Below the pieces are notes generated by a model, which had not been told where the DNA came from, ran no database searches, and worked only from the letters and a program-made list of their open reading frames with translations. A stretch of 64,000 bases of DNA from Clostridia bacterium (GTDB lineage: Bacteria; Bacillota; Clostridia; Christensenellales; Borkfalkiaceae): positions 1-64,000 of the forward strand of contig JAFQGG010000037.1 of the NCBI GenBank assembly GCA_017415505.1. Reading direction: 5' to 3'. The position numbers were made by a program, and so were the translations under genes. Shown here one piece after another: positions 23,539 through 32,243 of this stretch (positions are counted from its first letter, which is position 1; the number at the start of each line of letters is the position of its first letter).

Positions 23539-26511
23539 ATGGACGTCAAAGAGAAAACGACGGAAATCGAAACGGACGGCGCGATCACCGGCGGAGAAGA
23601 ACAAACCATCGGCATAAGCGCCGATCTTATCCGCGGGCATATCAACACTATTATTTTGCGCAGTCTTTACGACGGCGACAAATACGGTCTTGAAATTATC
23701 AACGAAATCAAGAAAAAAAGCGGTGGGTTATACGAGCTGAAAGAACCTACCCTTTACAGCGCGCTTAAACGCTTGGAATCAATGAGCTATATCCTTTCCT
23801 ATAACGGCGATTCTTCCAACGGTGGCAGAAGAAAATATTTCTCCCTCACCGACGCGGGTAGAAAAATCACTGAAAAAAATCTTGCCGAATGGGAATATTC
23901 CCGTACCATTATCGACAGCTTGATTTCCGACGGAAACGCGCACTACGATTTTTCCTTTATCACCGAAAAACAACGAGAGCTCGTTGAATTGAAGCGATCT
24001 TTGGAAGAGCGGGAAAAACAATTCGAAGCGGAAAAAGCCGCGTATCAAGGTCAAAAGAACGAGTTGCAAAGGGAACGCGCACTTTTGGAAGCACAATCGC
24101 AAGCGATTGCCAAGCAAAAGGAAGACGCAAAGGAACTGCGAGATAAAATCGACGCGCAAGCGCAGGAATTGGAATCGCAAAGGAACGCTTTGAACGAAAA
24201 ACAAATCGCCCTTGACGCAAAAGAAGCGGAACTTCAAGCCAAAGAACAAGAAATTGCGGAAATGAAGACGGCGTTAGAGCAAAAAACCGCCGAACTTAAA
24301 GAAGTAAAAGCCCTCCTTGAAGCACAACAAGCCGCTTTTGCGGAAAAAGAACGCGAGTTGGAGGAAAAAGAAAAGGAATTAGAGGAAACGAAAGCCAATC
24401 TCCTCTCCTTACAAACGGAAAACGCCGAACTTGAAAAACGCGCGGACGATTTACAAGCCCAACAATCCAAAATAGACAGCGAAGAACTGCAAGAAACGAA
24501 AAACGAACTTGCGCAAACGCAAGCCGATTTGAAAGTTTCCCGTTCCACGATTGCCGAGCTTAACGAAACCATCGACGAACAAGAAGCCAAAATTACCGCG
24601 CAAGAAACGGCAATCGCTCAATTAAAGGAAGATTATGAAAACCGCTCCACCGAGTTTTACAACCGAGAATTGGAGCTTCGAGCGCAACAAGCACAGCTTG
24701 AAACGCAAAAAGAAAAATTAGAAAACGAACGCCGTCGTATCGACGAACAAACCGCCGAAACGCAATCGTTAAAAGAGCGTTTGGAACAAAAAGAAAACGA
24801 ACTTTCGCAAAAGGAATCCGAGCTTAACGAACGCGCCAGCACGATTGAAACATCGGAAAAGAACGCCTCCACTACCGTTGCCGATTTAGAGGAACAAAAA
24901 CGGATGCTCGCGGAAAAAGAAGCCGCTTATCAAGCTGAAAAAGAAGCGTTTGAAGCAGAAAAAACCGCTTTTATTGAAAAAGAATCTGCTTTGGAAGCGG
25001 AAAAAGTAGCACTTGCGGAAAAACAGGCACAGCTTGACGCCGAACGCGAGGAATTAAAGAATCAACTGCAAATTTTAGAAGTTGAACGAGATACTCTCCG
25101 TGCGGACAACGCCGCTTTGGAAGAAGAAAAGGCGCGTTTAGAACAAGAAAAAACCGAGCTTTCCGCTTTGCAGTCCTCTTTACAAAACGAGCGCGCGGAA
25201 CTCGACAAAAAAGCGTACGAGCTTACGCAAACGGAAGCGCTCTTGGAAGAAAAAAAGAGATTGCTTACCGACAAAGAATCCACGGCAGACGAAACGACGG
25301 AAGAAGCACGCAAGCAAAAAGAAGATTTGCAAGCAAAGGAAGCGGAGCTTATCCGCGAAAAACAAAAACTGCAAGAAGAGCAGTTGAGTCTTCAACAGCA
25401 ACAAAAAGAATTGGCAACGCGACAAGCCGCGTACAATCAACAACAATTAGATTTTATTACCCGTAAAAACGCGCTTGCCGCACAGCAATTTGATTTTGCC
25501 GATAAATTGACTTCTTATAACGCACAGGTCAATCTTTTCAACGAAAATCTCCGCAAATTGGAAGCGGAACGGGAAGCGTTGACCGCCGAACAGCGTAAAC
25601 TTGAAGAGCAGCGCGCCACCCTCGAAAAGGAAAAAGCCGAATTCGAAGAAAGAAAAGCAAAATTCGAGCAAGAAAAAGCCGACGCGGAAAAAGCGCAAGC
25701 ACAAGCCACGCAACAGGTCACGGAAGAAAATAACAATTTACAGCGCAAGCTCTCCGAACTGCAAGAACGCGAAAACGCTTTATTGCAACGCGAAAAAGCT
25801 CTTGCCACAGCGGAACAAACTATGCGCGCGCAACAGCAACAATACGCCACCTACGCAAACGGCGGTTATCAACAACAGCCCCCTGTGCAACCTTACGGCT
25901 ACTACACACCCCCCGCTCCTCAACCGCCGACGGAACAACCCACACCAAACACGACTTATACGGACGTACAAGGACAGGCGCAAGCCGACGGCTTAAAATT
26001 AAATACGGCGGGCGTAATGAATATATGGGCGGAAGCCGCACAAACAGCGGCAATCGGTGAACAAAGAATCGGCTCGGGTAGCGGTTGTTATAGCGCAGGC
26101 TCAACCCTTTTCAAATCCGCGCTTATTATATTCTGTATCATAGCATTCGAAAGTTTGGTCGTATTCTTCTTACAAGGCACTTTGGGAATCCCCGTCCTCT
26201 ATCCCATCGTCGGGCTTTGCTTGGGCTTCGTACTCTTGATTATTTGTGCAATCCTCAACGCCGTAAACTTCCGCCCGCGCGTAAGATACAGCAAACGGAA
26301 TTCTTGGCTAACCGTGACGGCAGGCGCGATTATCTTCGTCATCTTCGTTATACTCACGACGATGATTACCGTGTTCTTGAAAGTGGATATTAGCAACCCC
26401 GCGTTGCTTTGCTCGTTCGTGATTATCCCTATCGCTTATCTTTTGAATATTTTGTTCTTCGTAATATTCTATCACCTCATTTCGGCGCAAGCAAGTCGTG
26501 AAAGAAAATAA
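23539..26511 (+). CDS. PadR-type regulator fused to a long coiled coil and four membrane helices
   Basis: About 990 residues from the ATG at 23539, which has a GGAGG site; an upstream in-frame ATG has none. Residues about 28-112 are a PadR winged helix (HINTIILRSLYDGDKYG, YSALKRLESM, GGRRKYFSLTDAGR). About 146-764 is one charged heptad-rich coiled coil full of Glu, Lys, Gln and Ala. About 765-825 is Gln/Pro/Tyr-rich (QQQPPVQPYGYY). Four hydrophobic helices follow near 858-880, 885-910, 922-947 and 954-980. Ordinary PadR proteins are 110-180 residues and soluble. The layout suggests a membrane-tethered DNA-binding protein; ligand and targets are unknown. Confidence 0.85.
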   Translation: MDVKEKTTEIETDGAITGGEEQTIGISADLIRGHINTIILRSLYDGDKYGLEIINEIKKKSGGLYELKEPTLYSALKRLESMSYILSYNGDSSNGGRRKYFSLTDAGRKITEKNLAEWEYSRTIIDSLISDGNAHYDFSFITEKQRELVELKRSLEEREKQFEAEKAAYQGQKNELQRERALLEAQSQAIAKQKEDAKELRDKIDAQAQELESQRNALNEKQIALDAKEAELQAKEQEIAEMKTALEQKTAELKEVKALLEAQQAAFAEKERELEEKEKELEETKANLLSLQTENAELEKRADDLQAQQSKIDSEELQETKNELAQTQADLKVSRSTIAELNETIDEQEAKITAQETAIAQLKEDYENRSTEFYNRELELRAQQAQLETQKEKLENERRRIDEQTAETQSLKERLEQKENELSQKESELNERASTIETSEKNASTTVADLEEQKRMLAEKEAAYQAEKEAFEAEKTAFIEKESALEAEKVALAEKQAQLDAEREELKNQLQILEVERDTLRADNAALEEEKARLEQEKTELSALQSSLQNERAELDKKAYELTQTEALLEEKKRLLTDKESTADETTEEARKQKEDLQAKEAELIREKQKLQEEQLSLQQQQKELATRQAAYNQQQLDFITRKNALAAQQFDFADKLTSYNAQVNLFNENLRKLEAEREALTAEQRKLEEQRATLEKEKAEFEERKAKFEQEKADAEKAQAQATQQVTEENNNLQRKLSELQERENALLQREKALATAEQTMRAQQQQYATYANGGYQQQPPVQPYGYYTPPAPQPPTEQPTPNTTYTDVQGQAQADGLKLNTAGVMNIWAEAAQTAAIGEQRIGSGSGCYSAGSTLFKSALIIFCIIAFESLVVFFLQGTLGIPVLYPIVGLCLGFVLLIICAILNAVNFRPRVRYSKRNSWLTVTAGAIIFVIFVILTTMITVFLKVDISNPALLCSFVIIPIAYLLNILFFVIFYHLISAQASRERK

Positions 26512-26520
26512 ATAAACGAA

Positions 26521-26556
26521 AAGACGGTCTTCCTTCCTTGGTTGACCGTCTTATTT
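26521..26556 (+). terminator. Terminator after the PadR fusion gene
   Basis: AAGACGGTC (26521-26529) pairs with GACCGTCTT (26544-26552) and runs into ATTTATTATATT. Confidence 0.75.
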
Positions 26557-26623
26557 ATTATATTGCTCCACGTGAAACAATCCATACACACATCCCATTA
26601 ATCTTTCCTATATTTCCGTTTCC

Positions 26624-26996
26624 CCGTGAACGCGGAGATTCTCTCACCTCTCTCTCCACGAAAAAACACCCTCTCGGGTGTTTGGTGGACGCGAGAGGGT
26701 TTTTGCGCCAAAAGCGTCGTCGCTCGCCTACCCCCTCGTTTTTCTTTCCTCTTCTTCACTCTCGCTCCTCGCGCGAACCTCCGTGAACGCGGAGCTTCTC
26801 ACACCTCTCTCTCCACAAAAAAACACCCTCTCGGGTGTTTGGTGGACGCGAGAGGGTTTTTGTACCAAAAGCGTCGTCGCTCGCCTACTCACTCGTTTTT
26901 CTTTTCACTTCTTCACTCTCGCTCCTCGCGCGAACCTCCGTGTACGCGGAGCTTCTCACACCTCTCTCTCCACAAAAAAACACCCTCTCGGGTGTT

Positions 26997-27013
<17 letters not shown>
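26624..27013. repeat. 157-bp tandem repeat (two full units and a partial third) running into tRNA-Val
   Basis: The marker GTGnACGCGGAG recurs at 26626, 26783 and 26940, exactly 157 bases apart. Each unit contains, on the minus strand, a copy of the tRNA-Val 3' end (CCCTCTCGCGTCCACCA), a terminator stem ACACCC/GGGTGT with seven Ts, and a GGAGGTTCG segment like the tRNA T-arm. The third copy merges into the real tRNA. ORFs across this stretch are artefacts of the repeat. Confidence 0.9.
26974..26996 (-). terminator. tRNA-Val terminator (also copied at 26817-26839 and 26660-26682)
   Basis: ACACCC (980-985) and GGGTGT (990-995) with a TCTC loop, followed on the minus strand by seven Ts. It starts one base after the CCA end. 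Confidence 0.85.
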
Positions 27014-27073
<60 letters not shown>

Positions 27074-27096
27074 AAGTAATTCTTATTTACTTTGAT

Positions 27097-27125
27097 ATTA
27101 TAGCAAATAAAACAAATTCCGTCAA
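27097..27125 (-). promoter_or_regulatory. Sigma-A promoter of tRNA-Val
   Basis: TTGACG (27125-27120), 17 bases, TATAAT (27102-27097) on the minus strand, about 24 bases before the tRNA. Confidence 0.85.
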
Positions 27126-27168
27126 CTGTTTTTACTGCCGTCGTCAAGATTTTTTCTTATAAATAAAC

Positions 27169-27200
27169 AAAAAGAAGGGCTACGAGCCGTATAACCCTTC
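27169..27200 (-). terminator. Terminator after the GGGtGRT gene
   Basis: Minus strand GAAGGGTTA...CGTAGCCCTTC (27200-27174) followed by TTTTTG. Confidence 0.75.
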
Positions 27201-27223
27201 CTTTTGCTTTTTACGATTTCTAT

Positions 27224-28225
27224 TTACGCTTTCATACCTTCTTCAACGGCAACCGCAACGGCAACCGTCGCGCCTACCATCGGGTTGTTACCCATACCGA
27301 TAAGACCCATCATTTCTACGTGCGCGGGAACGGACGAAGAACCAGCGAATTGCGCGTCGGAGTGCATTCTGCCCATCGTATCCGTCATACCATAGGAAGC
27401 GGGACCTGCCGCCATGTTGTCGGGGTGAAGCGTTCTACCCGTACCACCACCGGAAGCAACGGAGAAGTATTTCACGCCGTTTTCATTACACCACTTCTTG
27501 TAAGTGCCTGCAACGGGGTGTTGGAATCTCGTAGGGTTCGTGGAGTTACCCGTAATGGAAACGCCTACGTTTTCAAGCTTCATGATCGCAACGCCTTCGG
27601 GAACGGAGTCCGCACCGTAGCATTTAACCTTCGCGCGATCCCCTTCCGAGAACGCTTTTTCGTAAACGACTTTCACCGTTTCGGATGCGGGATCGAATTC
27701 CGTTTCCACGAAAGTAAAGCCGTTGATTCTCGAAATGATATACGCCGCGTCTTTACCAAGACCGTTAAGCACGACGCGAAGCGGTTGTTTTCTTACTTTG
27801 TTCGCGTTCAACGCAATGGAAATCGCGCCTTCCGCCGCAGCAAACGATTCGTGACCTGCAAGGAAACAGAAGCATTCCGTTTCGTCGGAGAGGAGCATTG
27901 CGCCCAAGTTACCGTGACCAAGACCTACTTGTCTATTTTGCGCAACCGAACCGGGAATACAGAACGCTTGCAAACCAATACCGATCGCAGCAGCCGCGTC
28001 CGCAGCTTTTACACAACCTTTTTTAATCGCGATTGCCGCGCCTACCGTATACGCCCAAACTGCGTTCTCAAAGCAAATAGGTTGTCCTGCACGAACGATT
28101 TTATCGCAATCTACGCCCTTGGAAAGGCAAATTTCTCTACATTCTTCAATGGAAGAAATGCCGTATTCTTTCAAAACGCCGTTGATTTTATCGATTCTTC
28201 TTTCATAACCTTCAAATAATGCCAT
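27224..28225 (-). CDS. GGGtGRT family protein
   Basis: 333 residues of the family named for its GGGTGRT motif, seen here as ASGGGTGRTLHPDN near residue 260. Other conserved-looking segments are GSVAQNRQVGLGHGNLGAM, GNSTNPTRFQHPVAG and the Ala/Val-rich GMGNNPMVGATVAVAVAVEE end. No catalytic role is established. The gene directly follows a NifU/IscU-like scaffold gene with an 18-base gap; the two recur together in anaerobes, which suggests an Fe-S or sulfur-transfer function. Several Cys (ICLSKGVDC, CFCFLAG) could bind a cluster. Start has an AGGAGGACAAG-type ribosome site. Confidence 0.85.
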   Translation of the reverse strand: MALFEGYERRIDKINGVLKEYGISSIEECREICLSKGVDCDKIVRAGQPICFENAVWAYTVGAAIAIKKGCVKAADAAAAIGIGLQAFCIPGSVAQNRQVGLGHGNLGAMLLSDETECFCFLAGHESFAAAEGAISIALNANKVRKQPLRVVLNGLGKDAAYIISRINGFTFVETEFDPASETVKVVYEKAFSEGDRAKVKCYGADSVPEGVAIMKLENVGVSITGNSTNPTRFQHPVAGTYKKWCNENGVKYFSVASGGGTGRTLHPDNMAAGPASYGMTDTMGRMHSDAQFAGSSSVPAHVEMMGLIGMGNNPMVGATVAVAVAVEEGMKA

Positions 28226-28243
28226 TTTGCTTGTCCTCCTCTA

Positions 28244-28954
28244 TTACTCTTTACGAGGGTCGATAAATTTAACCGCGCCCTGTTCTTCGCTGAATCTACC
28301 GTAATGCCCCATTGCCTTTTGATACGCTTCGTTCGGTTCCATACCCTTCTTAATGAAATCGGTCATTTTGCCGAGGGAAACGAATTCGTAACCGATAACT
28401 TCGTTATTCGCGTCCAAAGCAAGGCGGGTAACGTAACCTTCCGCCATTTCGAGGTATCTTACGCCTTTTTGAAGGGTGGAGTACATCGTACCAACTTGCG
28501 AACGGTGTCCTTTCCCGAGGTCTTCAAGCCCTGCGCCGATCGCCAAACCGTCGTCGGAGAAAGCGGATTGCGATCTACCGTAAACGATTTGCAAGAACAA
28601 TTCTCTCATAGCCGTGTTGATCGCGTCGCAAACGAGGTCGGTGTTCAACGCTTCCAACGGCGTTTTACCGGGCAAAATTTCAGCAGCCATAGCCGCGGAA
28701 TGGGTCATACCCGAGCAACCGATGGTTTCAACCAACGCTTCTTGAATAATACCTTGCTTGATATTCAAGCTAAGCTTACAAGCGCCCTGTTGGGGAGCGC
28801 ACCAACCGATACCGTGCGTGAAACCGCTGATATCTTTAATTTCTTTCGCGTGAATCCACTTACCTTCTTCGGGAATGGCAGCGTTTTCGTGGCGAGCAAC
28901 GCCTGCGCCTTTGGCAACGCAGAACATCTGTGCAACATCTTGTGATATTGTCAT
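28244..28954 (-). CDS. NifU/IscU-like iron-sulfur cluster scaffold protein
   Basis: 236 residues from the ATG at 28954, which has a GGAGG site; an earlier in-frame ATG has none. An IscU-like core is visible (ETIGCSGMTHSAAMAAEILPG and TDLVCDAINTAM), with further Cys in GWCAPQQGACK. It is longer than canonical IscU (about 125-150) because of extensions at both ends. It probably builds or carries Fe-S clusters together with the GGGtGRT protein encoded next. Promoter at 29048-29076. The usual IscU three-cysteine arrangement is only partly evident, so its exact chemistry is uncertain. Confidence 0.82.
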   Translation of the reverse strand: MTISQDVAQMFCVAKGAGVARHENAAIPEEGKWIHAKEIKDISGFTHGIGWCAPQQGACKLSLNIKQGIIQEALVETIGCSGMTHSAAMAAEILPGKTPLEALNTDLVCDAINTAMRELFLQIVYGRSQSAFSDDGLAIGAGLEDLGKGHRSQVGTMYSTLQKGVRYLEMAEGYVTRLALDANNEVIGYEFVSLGKMTDFIKKGMEPNEAYQKAMGHYGRFSEEQGAVKFIDPRKE

Positions 28955-29047
28955 TGTGAAATCCTCCAAAAATATTTTTTCCTGATTTTTTCGTTTTAAG
29001 CCGTCAACCCACCGTTTTTGGCAAATTTCTCCGCTTAAACCCAATAC

Positions 29048-29076
29048 AGTATAACACATTTGAAAAAAAAATTCAA
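29048..29076 (-). promoter_or_regulatory. Sigma-A promoter of the scaffold/GGGtGRT operon
   Basis: TTGAAT (29076-29071), 17 bases, TATACT (29053-29048). Start near 29041; leader about 87 bases. Confidence 0.7.
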
Positions 29077-29150
29077 GTGTGCAAAGCCCCTTTTTTCTCT
29101 ATTTTTATAAAAAATAACGATTTTTTCCATCGAAAAGCCCATTCAACGCA

Positions 29151-29174
29151 AAAAAAGGAGCTTTCGCTCCCTTT
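29151..29174 (-). terminator. Terminator after sigK
   Basis: Minus strand GGGAGC-GAAA-GCTCC followed by TTTTTTT (29171-29150). Confidence 0.8.
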
Positions 29175-29176
29175 TA

Positions 29177-29878
29177 TCATTCTAAAAAATCTTCTACCCG
29201 CAATCTCGCCCGCAATTTTTCAACGGCGTGTTTTTCAATCCTCGAAATATACGATCGGGAAATTTTTAACACGTTCGCAACTTCCCGTTGCGGTAACGGG
29301 ATCCCCCCTTTTAAGGCGTAACGAAGGCAAATAATCGTATATTCCCTATCCGTCAAAATCTTCTTCATTTGCTCTAATAATTTTTCCCTCCGTACGGAAC
29401 GCTCCACTTGCTCGAAAACACAATCCTCTTTTTCAAAAAGCAAATCGATTAGCGTTAATTCGTTTCCGTCTTTATCCGTTCCCACGGGATCGGAAAGCGA
29501 AAGCGTATTTTTATGTTTTTTATTCGCCCGTATAAGCATGAGTATTTCGTTTTCAATACATCTTGCGGTATAAGTTGCAAGCGTCGTTCCGTGCCCCGGT
29601 TTATACGTCCCGATCGCTTTTATCAATCCAATACTTCCAACCGAAATCAAATCGTCCGTTTCCGCCGCGCCCGTATACTTTTTTACGATATGCGCCACCA
29701 ATCGCATATTATGCTTAACCAAAATATCCCGAGCTTCCTTATCTCCCTTTGCCGCGAGTGCCAAATACCGCTCTTCCTCTTCTTTTTGTAGGGGTTTTGG
29801 GAAGGAATTTTTCGACGCGATACTCCCGGTAAAAAACGCAATTTTGCCAAGCAACGACCATATAAATTCTAAAAACAT
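29177..29878 (-). CDS. sigK: Sporulation sigma factor SigK
   Basis: Sigma-70-family factor of 233 residues. It has region 2 (NMRLVAHIVKKYTG, DDLISVGSIGLIKAI, TLATYTARCIENEILM) and region 4 (REYTIICLRYALKG, REVANVLKISRSYISRIEK). The short hydrophobic N-terminus ending SFPKPL is the usual pro-SigK leader, cleaved before activity in the mother cell. The gene is intact, not split by a skin element. SigK controls late coat and spore genes, so the organism is probably spore-forming. Ribosome site AAAGGAG follows a small CCGC-AACA-GCGG hairpin; a SigE-like promoter lies upstream. Confidence 0.93.
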   Translation of the reverse strand: MFLEFIWSLLGKIAFFTGSIASKNSFPKPLQKEEEERYLALAAKGDKEARDILVKHNMRLVAHIVKKYTGAAETDDLISVGSIGLIKAIGTYKPGHGTTLATYTARCIENEILMLIRANKKHKNTLSLSDPVGTDKDGNELTLIDLLFEKEDCVFEQVERSVRREKLLEQMKKILTDREYTIICLRYALKGGIPLPQREVANVLKISRSYISRIEKHAVEKLRARLRVEDFLE

Positions 29879-29916
29879 AACGCTCCTTTACCGCTGTTGC
29901 GGTTCTTAGTTTATTT

Positions 29917-29946
29917 ATCGTATGCCTGCAACGGTTTGTACTATTC
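29917..29946 (-). promoter_or_regulatory. Possible SigE-type promoter of sigK
   Basis: Minus strand GAATAGT (29946-29940), 15 bases, CATACGAT (29924-29917). This matches the known SigE pattern (ATATT-like -35, CATACAAT-like -10) at all but a few bases, and sigK is a SigE target in Bacillus. Confidence 0.5.
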
Positions 29947-29969
29947 CGCATATCTTGACAAAAACAAAT

Positions 29970-30069
29970 CTATGCCACACATAATATATATGCGTGACAT
30001 AGTTATGCGTCGTTTTTAACCGTTTTTTCTCGTTTTCTATGTCAGACATAGGTATTATGCGTGACATAG
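29970..30069. repeat. Second locus of the paired CTATGnCA palindrome
   Basis: Copies at 29970-30002 and 30037-30069, with arms such as CTATGTCAGACATA and TATGCGTGACATAG. They match the units at 3456-3522 including two central mismatches. Located between sigK and the RNase P RNA terminator. Confidence 0.6.
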
Positions 30070-30077
30070 GATCATAT

Positions 30078-30103
30078 AAAAAGAGTCGGCGGAACGCCGA
30101 CTC
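30078..30103 (-). terminator. Terminator of the RNase P RNA gene
   Basis: GAGTCGGCG-GAA-CGCCGACTC (30083-30103) followed on the minus strand by TTTTT. Confidence 0.85.
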
Positions 30104-30120
30104 CCCTATTATATTCAAAA

Positions 30121-30515
30121 AAGATTTGAGTTTGTCTGTAAGCCGAGTTCTGTCGTGTACGGTCATTTATCTAGACTTACCGTCGCCGATAAGTTCAAGC
30201 GATATTAACGGTTTCCATCGGACGGACAGCCCTATTTGATAGAAACCCAATCTTGCAGCGGGTGGGGTTTACATGGCACGCCTTGTTACCAAAGCGTCGG
30301 TGAGCTCTTACCTCGCCTTTCCATCCTTACCGCAAACGGGCGACACTCCGAATTACTCAAAACCGAAAAACGGTTAAGCCGTTTGCGGCGGTTTATTTCT
30401 GTTGCACTTTCCTTAAAGTCACCTTCACCTGACGTTATCAGGCACCCTGTCCTATGCTGCTCGGACTTTCCTCACGGTCAAAAGACCCCGCGACCGTATA
30501 ACAAACTCAAATCTT
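30121..30515 (-). ncRNA. rnpB: RNase P RNA
   Basis: Catalytic RNA that matures tRNA 5' ends. The minus strand shows the conserved 5' core GAGGAAAGTCCGAGC, GGGTGCC, the AAAGTGCAACAGA segment, and the 3' core ACAGAACTCGGCTTACAG. The ends pair as P1 (AAGATTTGAGTTTGT with ACAAACTCAAATCTT). The overall shape looks closer to the ancestral type A form than to the Bacillus type B. End points are set from P1 and may be off by a few bases. TATAAT at 30526-30521 is the likely -10 box. Confidence 0.93.
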
Positions 30516-30557
30516 TTATATTATACCACTTTCTTAAAAAAAATGCACCCATTTCCC

Positions 30558-30586
30558 TTGCCTTTTTTCAAAAAAAGTGCTAAAAT
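30558..30586 (+). promoter_or_regulatory. Promoter of pyk
   Basis: TTGCCT (30558-30563), 17 bases, TAAAAT (30581-30586); start near 30593, about 46 bases before the ATG. It lies back to back with the rnpB promoter. Confidence 0.6.
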
Positions 30587-30638
30587 TATATAGATTTTTA
30601 TTTTTTTATTAGGGCGATCCCGCCCGTTTGGAGAGAAT

Positions 30639-32045
30639 ATGAAAAAGACTAAAATTATTTGTACGATTGGTCCTGCAAGCGAATCCAAGGAAACGATTTC
30701 CGCGATGACGAACGCCGGTTGCGATATCGTTCGCTTAAATTTTTCCCACGGCACACACGAAGACTATATCAAAAAAATAAAAACGATTAAAGAAGTCCGT
30801 CAAGAGAAACAAATCCCACTCCCTATTTTATTGGACACCAAAGGTCCGGAATTTAGAATCGGAACTTTCAAAGACGGAAAAATACATCTTAGCGAAGGCG
30901 ATAAATTCGTTTTTACACCAAATAAAATCGAAGGCGATCAAACCCGCGTTTCCGTTTCCTACGGCAATATTTGTAACGAATTGCTCGTTGGGGACAAGAT
31001 TTTGCTCAATAACGGGCTGATGATTTTCCGTGTAGAAGAGGTCACAACGGACGAATTGCGTTGCGTCGTAGAAGTCGGAGGCGAGCTTTCCAACCGCAAA
31101 TCCATGTTTTTTCCCGACAAGGAATTGCACATTGAATTCTTATCCGAGCAGGATAAAGCCGATTTACTCTTTGGTATTGAGCAAGACGTTGATTTCGTCG
31201 CGCTTTCCTTCGTTTCAAAAGCAAAAGACGTGCTTGATGCAAAAGAATTTTTACTTAAAAACGGTGGAAGCCATATCGACGTTATTGCAAAAATTGAAAA
31301 CCGCGCGGGCGTGAACAATCTTTTGGAAATTATGGAAGTTTCCGACGGCATCATGGTCGCCCGGGGCGATCTCGGCGTAGAAATCCCGTTTGAAGAGCTT
31401 CCCGACGTACAAAAGTATATTATCAATCAATGCCGTATTCACGGTAAACGCGTTATTACCGCCACGGAAATGCTCGAATCTATGATTCACAATCCCCGCC
31501 CCACGAGAGCGGAAATCTCCGACGTTGCCAACGCCGTTTACGACGGTACTTCCGCCGTTATGCTTTCAGGCGAAACCGCGGCGGGGAAATATCCCGTTCA
31601 ATCGGTTGACGCAATGGCTAAAATCCTCGCGCAAGCGGAAACGCACGTCGAATACATTCAATCGTTGGACAACTTTATTATCGAAAGCACCGCGGAAGCG
31701 CTTTCGCACTCCGCGGCAACGCTCGCCAAAGACTTAAACGCAAAGGCAATCGTCGTTTGCACGAGAACGGGTAGTACGGCAAGAAAAGTTTCCCGTTTCC
31801 GCCCCAATATCAATATTATCGGCATTACGACGGACATACACGCATACCGTCAACTCGCGTTAAGTTGGGGCGTTTTACCCGCCATGGCGGAAGAATACAC
31901 CTCGATTGATATTCTCTTCTATTTCGCCAAACAAATCGCCAAAAAAAGCGGATTAGTGGAGAAGGGCGACACGATCGTAATCACCGCGGGAACGCCGAAC
32001 GGTAAGAGCGGGAATTCCAACCTTATCAACGTAGAAACCATATAA
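30639..32045 (+). CDS. pyk: Pyruvate kinase
   Basis: Converts phosphoenolpyruvate and ADP to pyruvate and ATP at the end of glycolysis. 468 residues. KIICTIGPAS at the start and RLNFSHG come first. IAKIENRAGVNN contains the catalytic Lys, MVARGDLGVEIP the Mg-binding region, and ITATEMLESM the active-site helix. It has the normal A-B-C domain length without the extra C-terminal PEP-utiliser-like domain found in Bacillus. GGAGAG ribosome site. It is the only plus-strand metabolic gene here and is read alone; a hairpin at 32061-32090 ends it. Confidence 0.97.
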   Translation: MKKTKIICTIGPASESKETISAMTNAGCDIVRLNFSHGTHEDYIKKIKTIKEVRQEKQIPLPILLDTKGPEFRIGTFKDGKIHLSEGDKFVFTPNKIEGDQTRVSVSYGNICNELLVGDKILLNNGLMIFRVEEVTTDELRCVVEVGGELSNRKSMFFPDKELHIEFLSEQDKADLLFGIEQDVDFVALSFVSKAKDVLDAKEFLLKNGGSHIDVIAKIENRAGVNNLLEIMEVSDGIMVARGDLGVEIPFEELPDVQKYIINQCRIHGKRVITATEMLESMIHNPRPTRAEISDVANAVYDGTSAVMLSGETAAGKYPVQSVDAMAKILAQAETHVEYIQSLDNFIIESTAEALSHSAATLAKDLNAKAIVVCTRTGSTARKVSRFRPNINIIGITTDIHAYRQLALSWGVLPAMAEEYTSIDILFYFAKQIAKKSGLVEKGDTIVITAGTPNGKSGNSNLINVETI

Positions 32046-32060
32046 CCCCAAGAAAAACAC

Positions 32061-32090
32061 AACGCCACAAGGATTGCTCCTTGTGGCGTT
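32061..32090 (+). terminator. Terminator after pyk
   Basis: AACGCCACAAGG (32061-32072) pairs with CCTTGTGGCGTT (32079-32090). The following T-tract is poor, so efficiency is uncertain. Confidence 0.65.
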
Positions 32091-32243
32091 CTCGTTTACG
32101 CGGATACTTTCTATATTATCTTTAAGCCGTTACCACTCAAATCAGCTCAAACCGTACTTTATCCAAATACCGTCTCGTCATTGTTATTGTTTATATACCC
32201 TTTTTCAATAACAAAAAGACTCTTTAACTATTCACGCTATTCT

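Noticed and set aside
23779..25983. Minus-strand ORFs rich in Ser, Cys, Phe and Leu
   Set aside because: Antisense of the Glu/Lys/Gln-rich coiled coil on the plus strand; composition is a mirror of that repeat.
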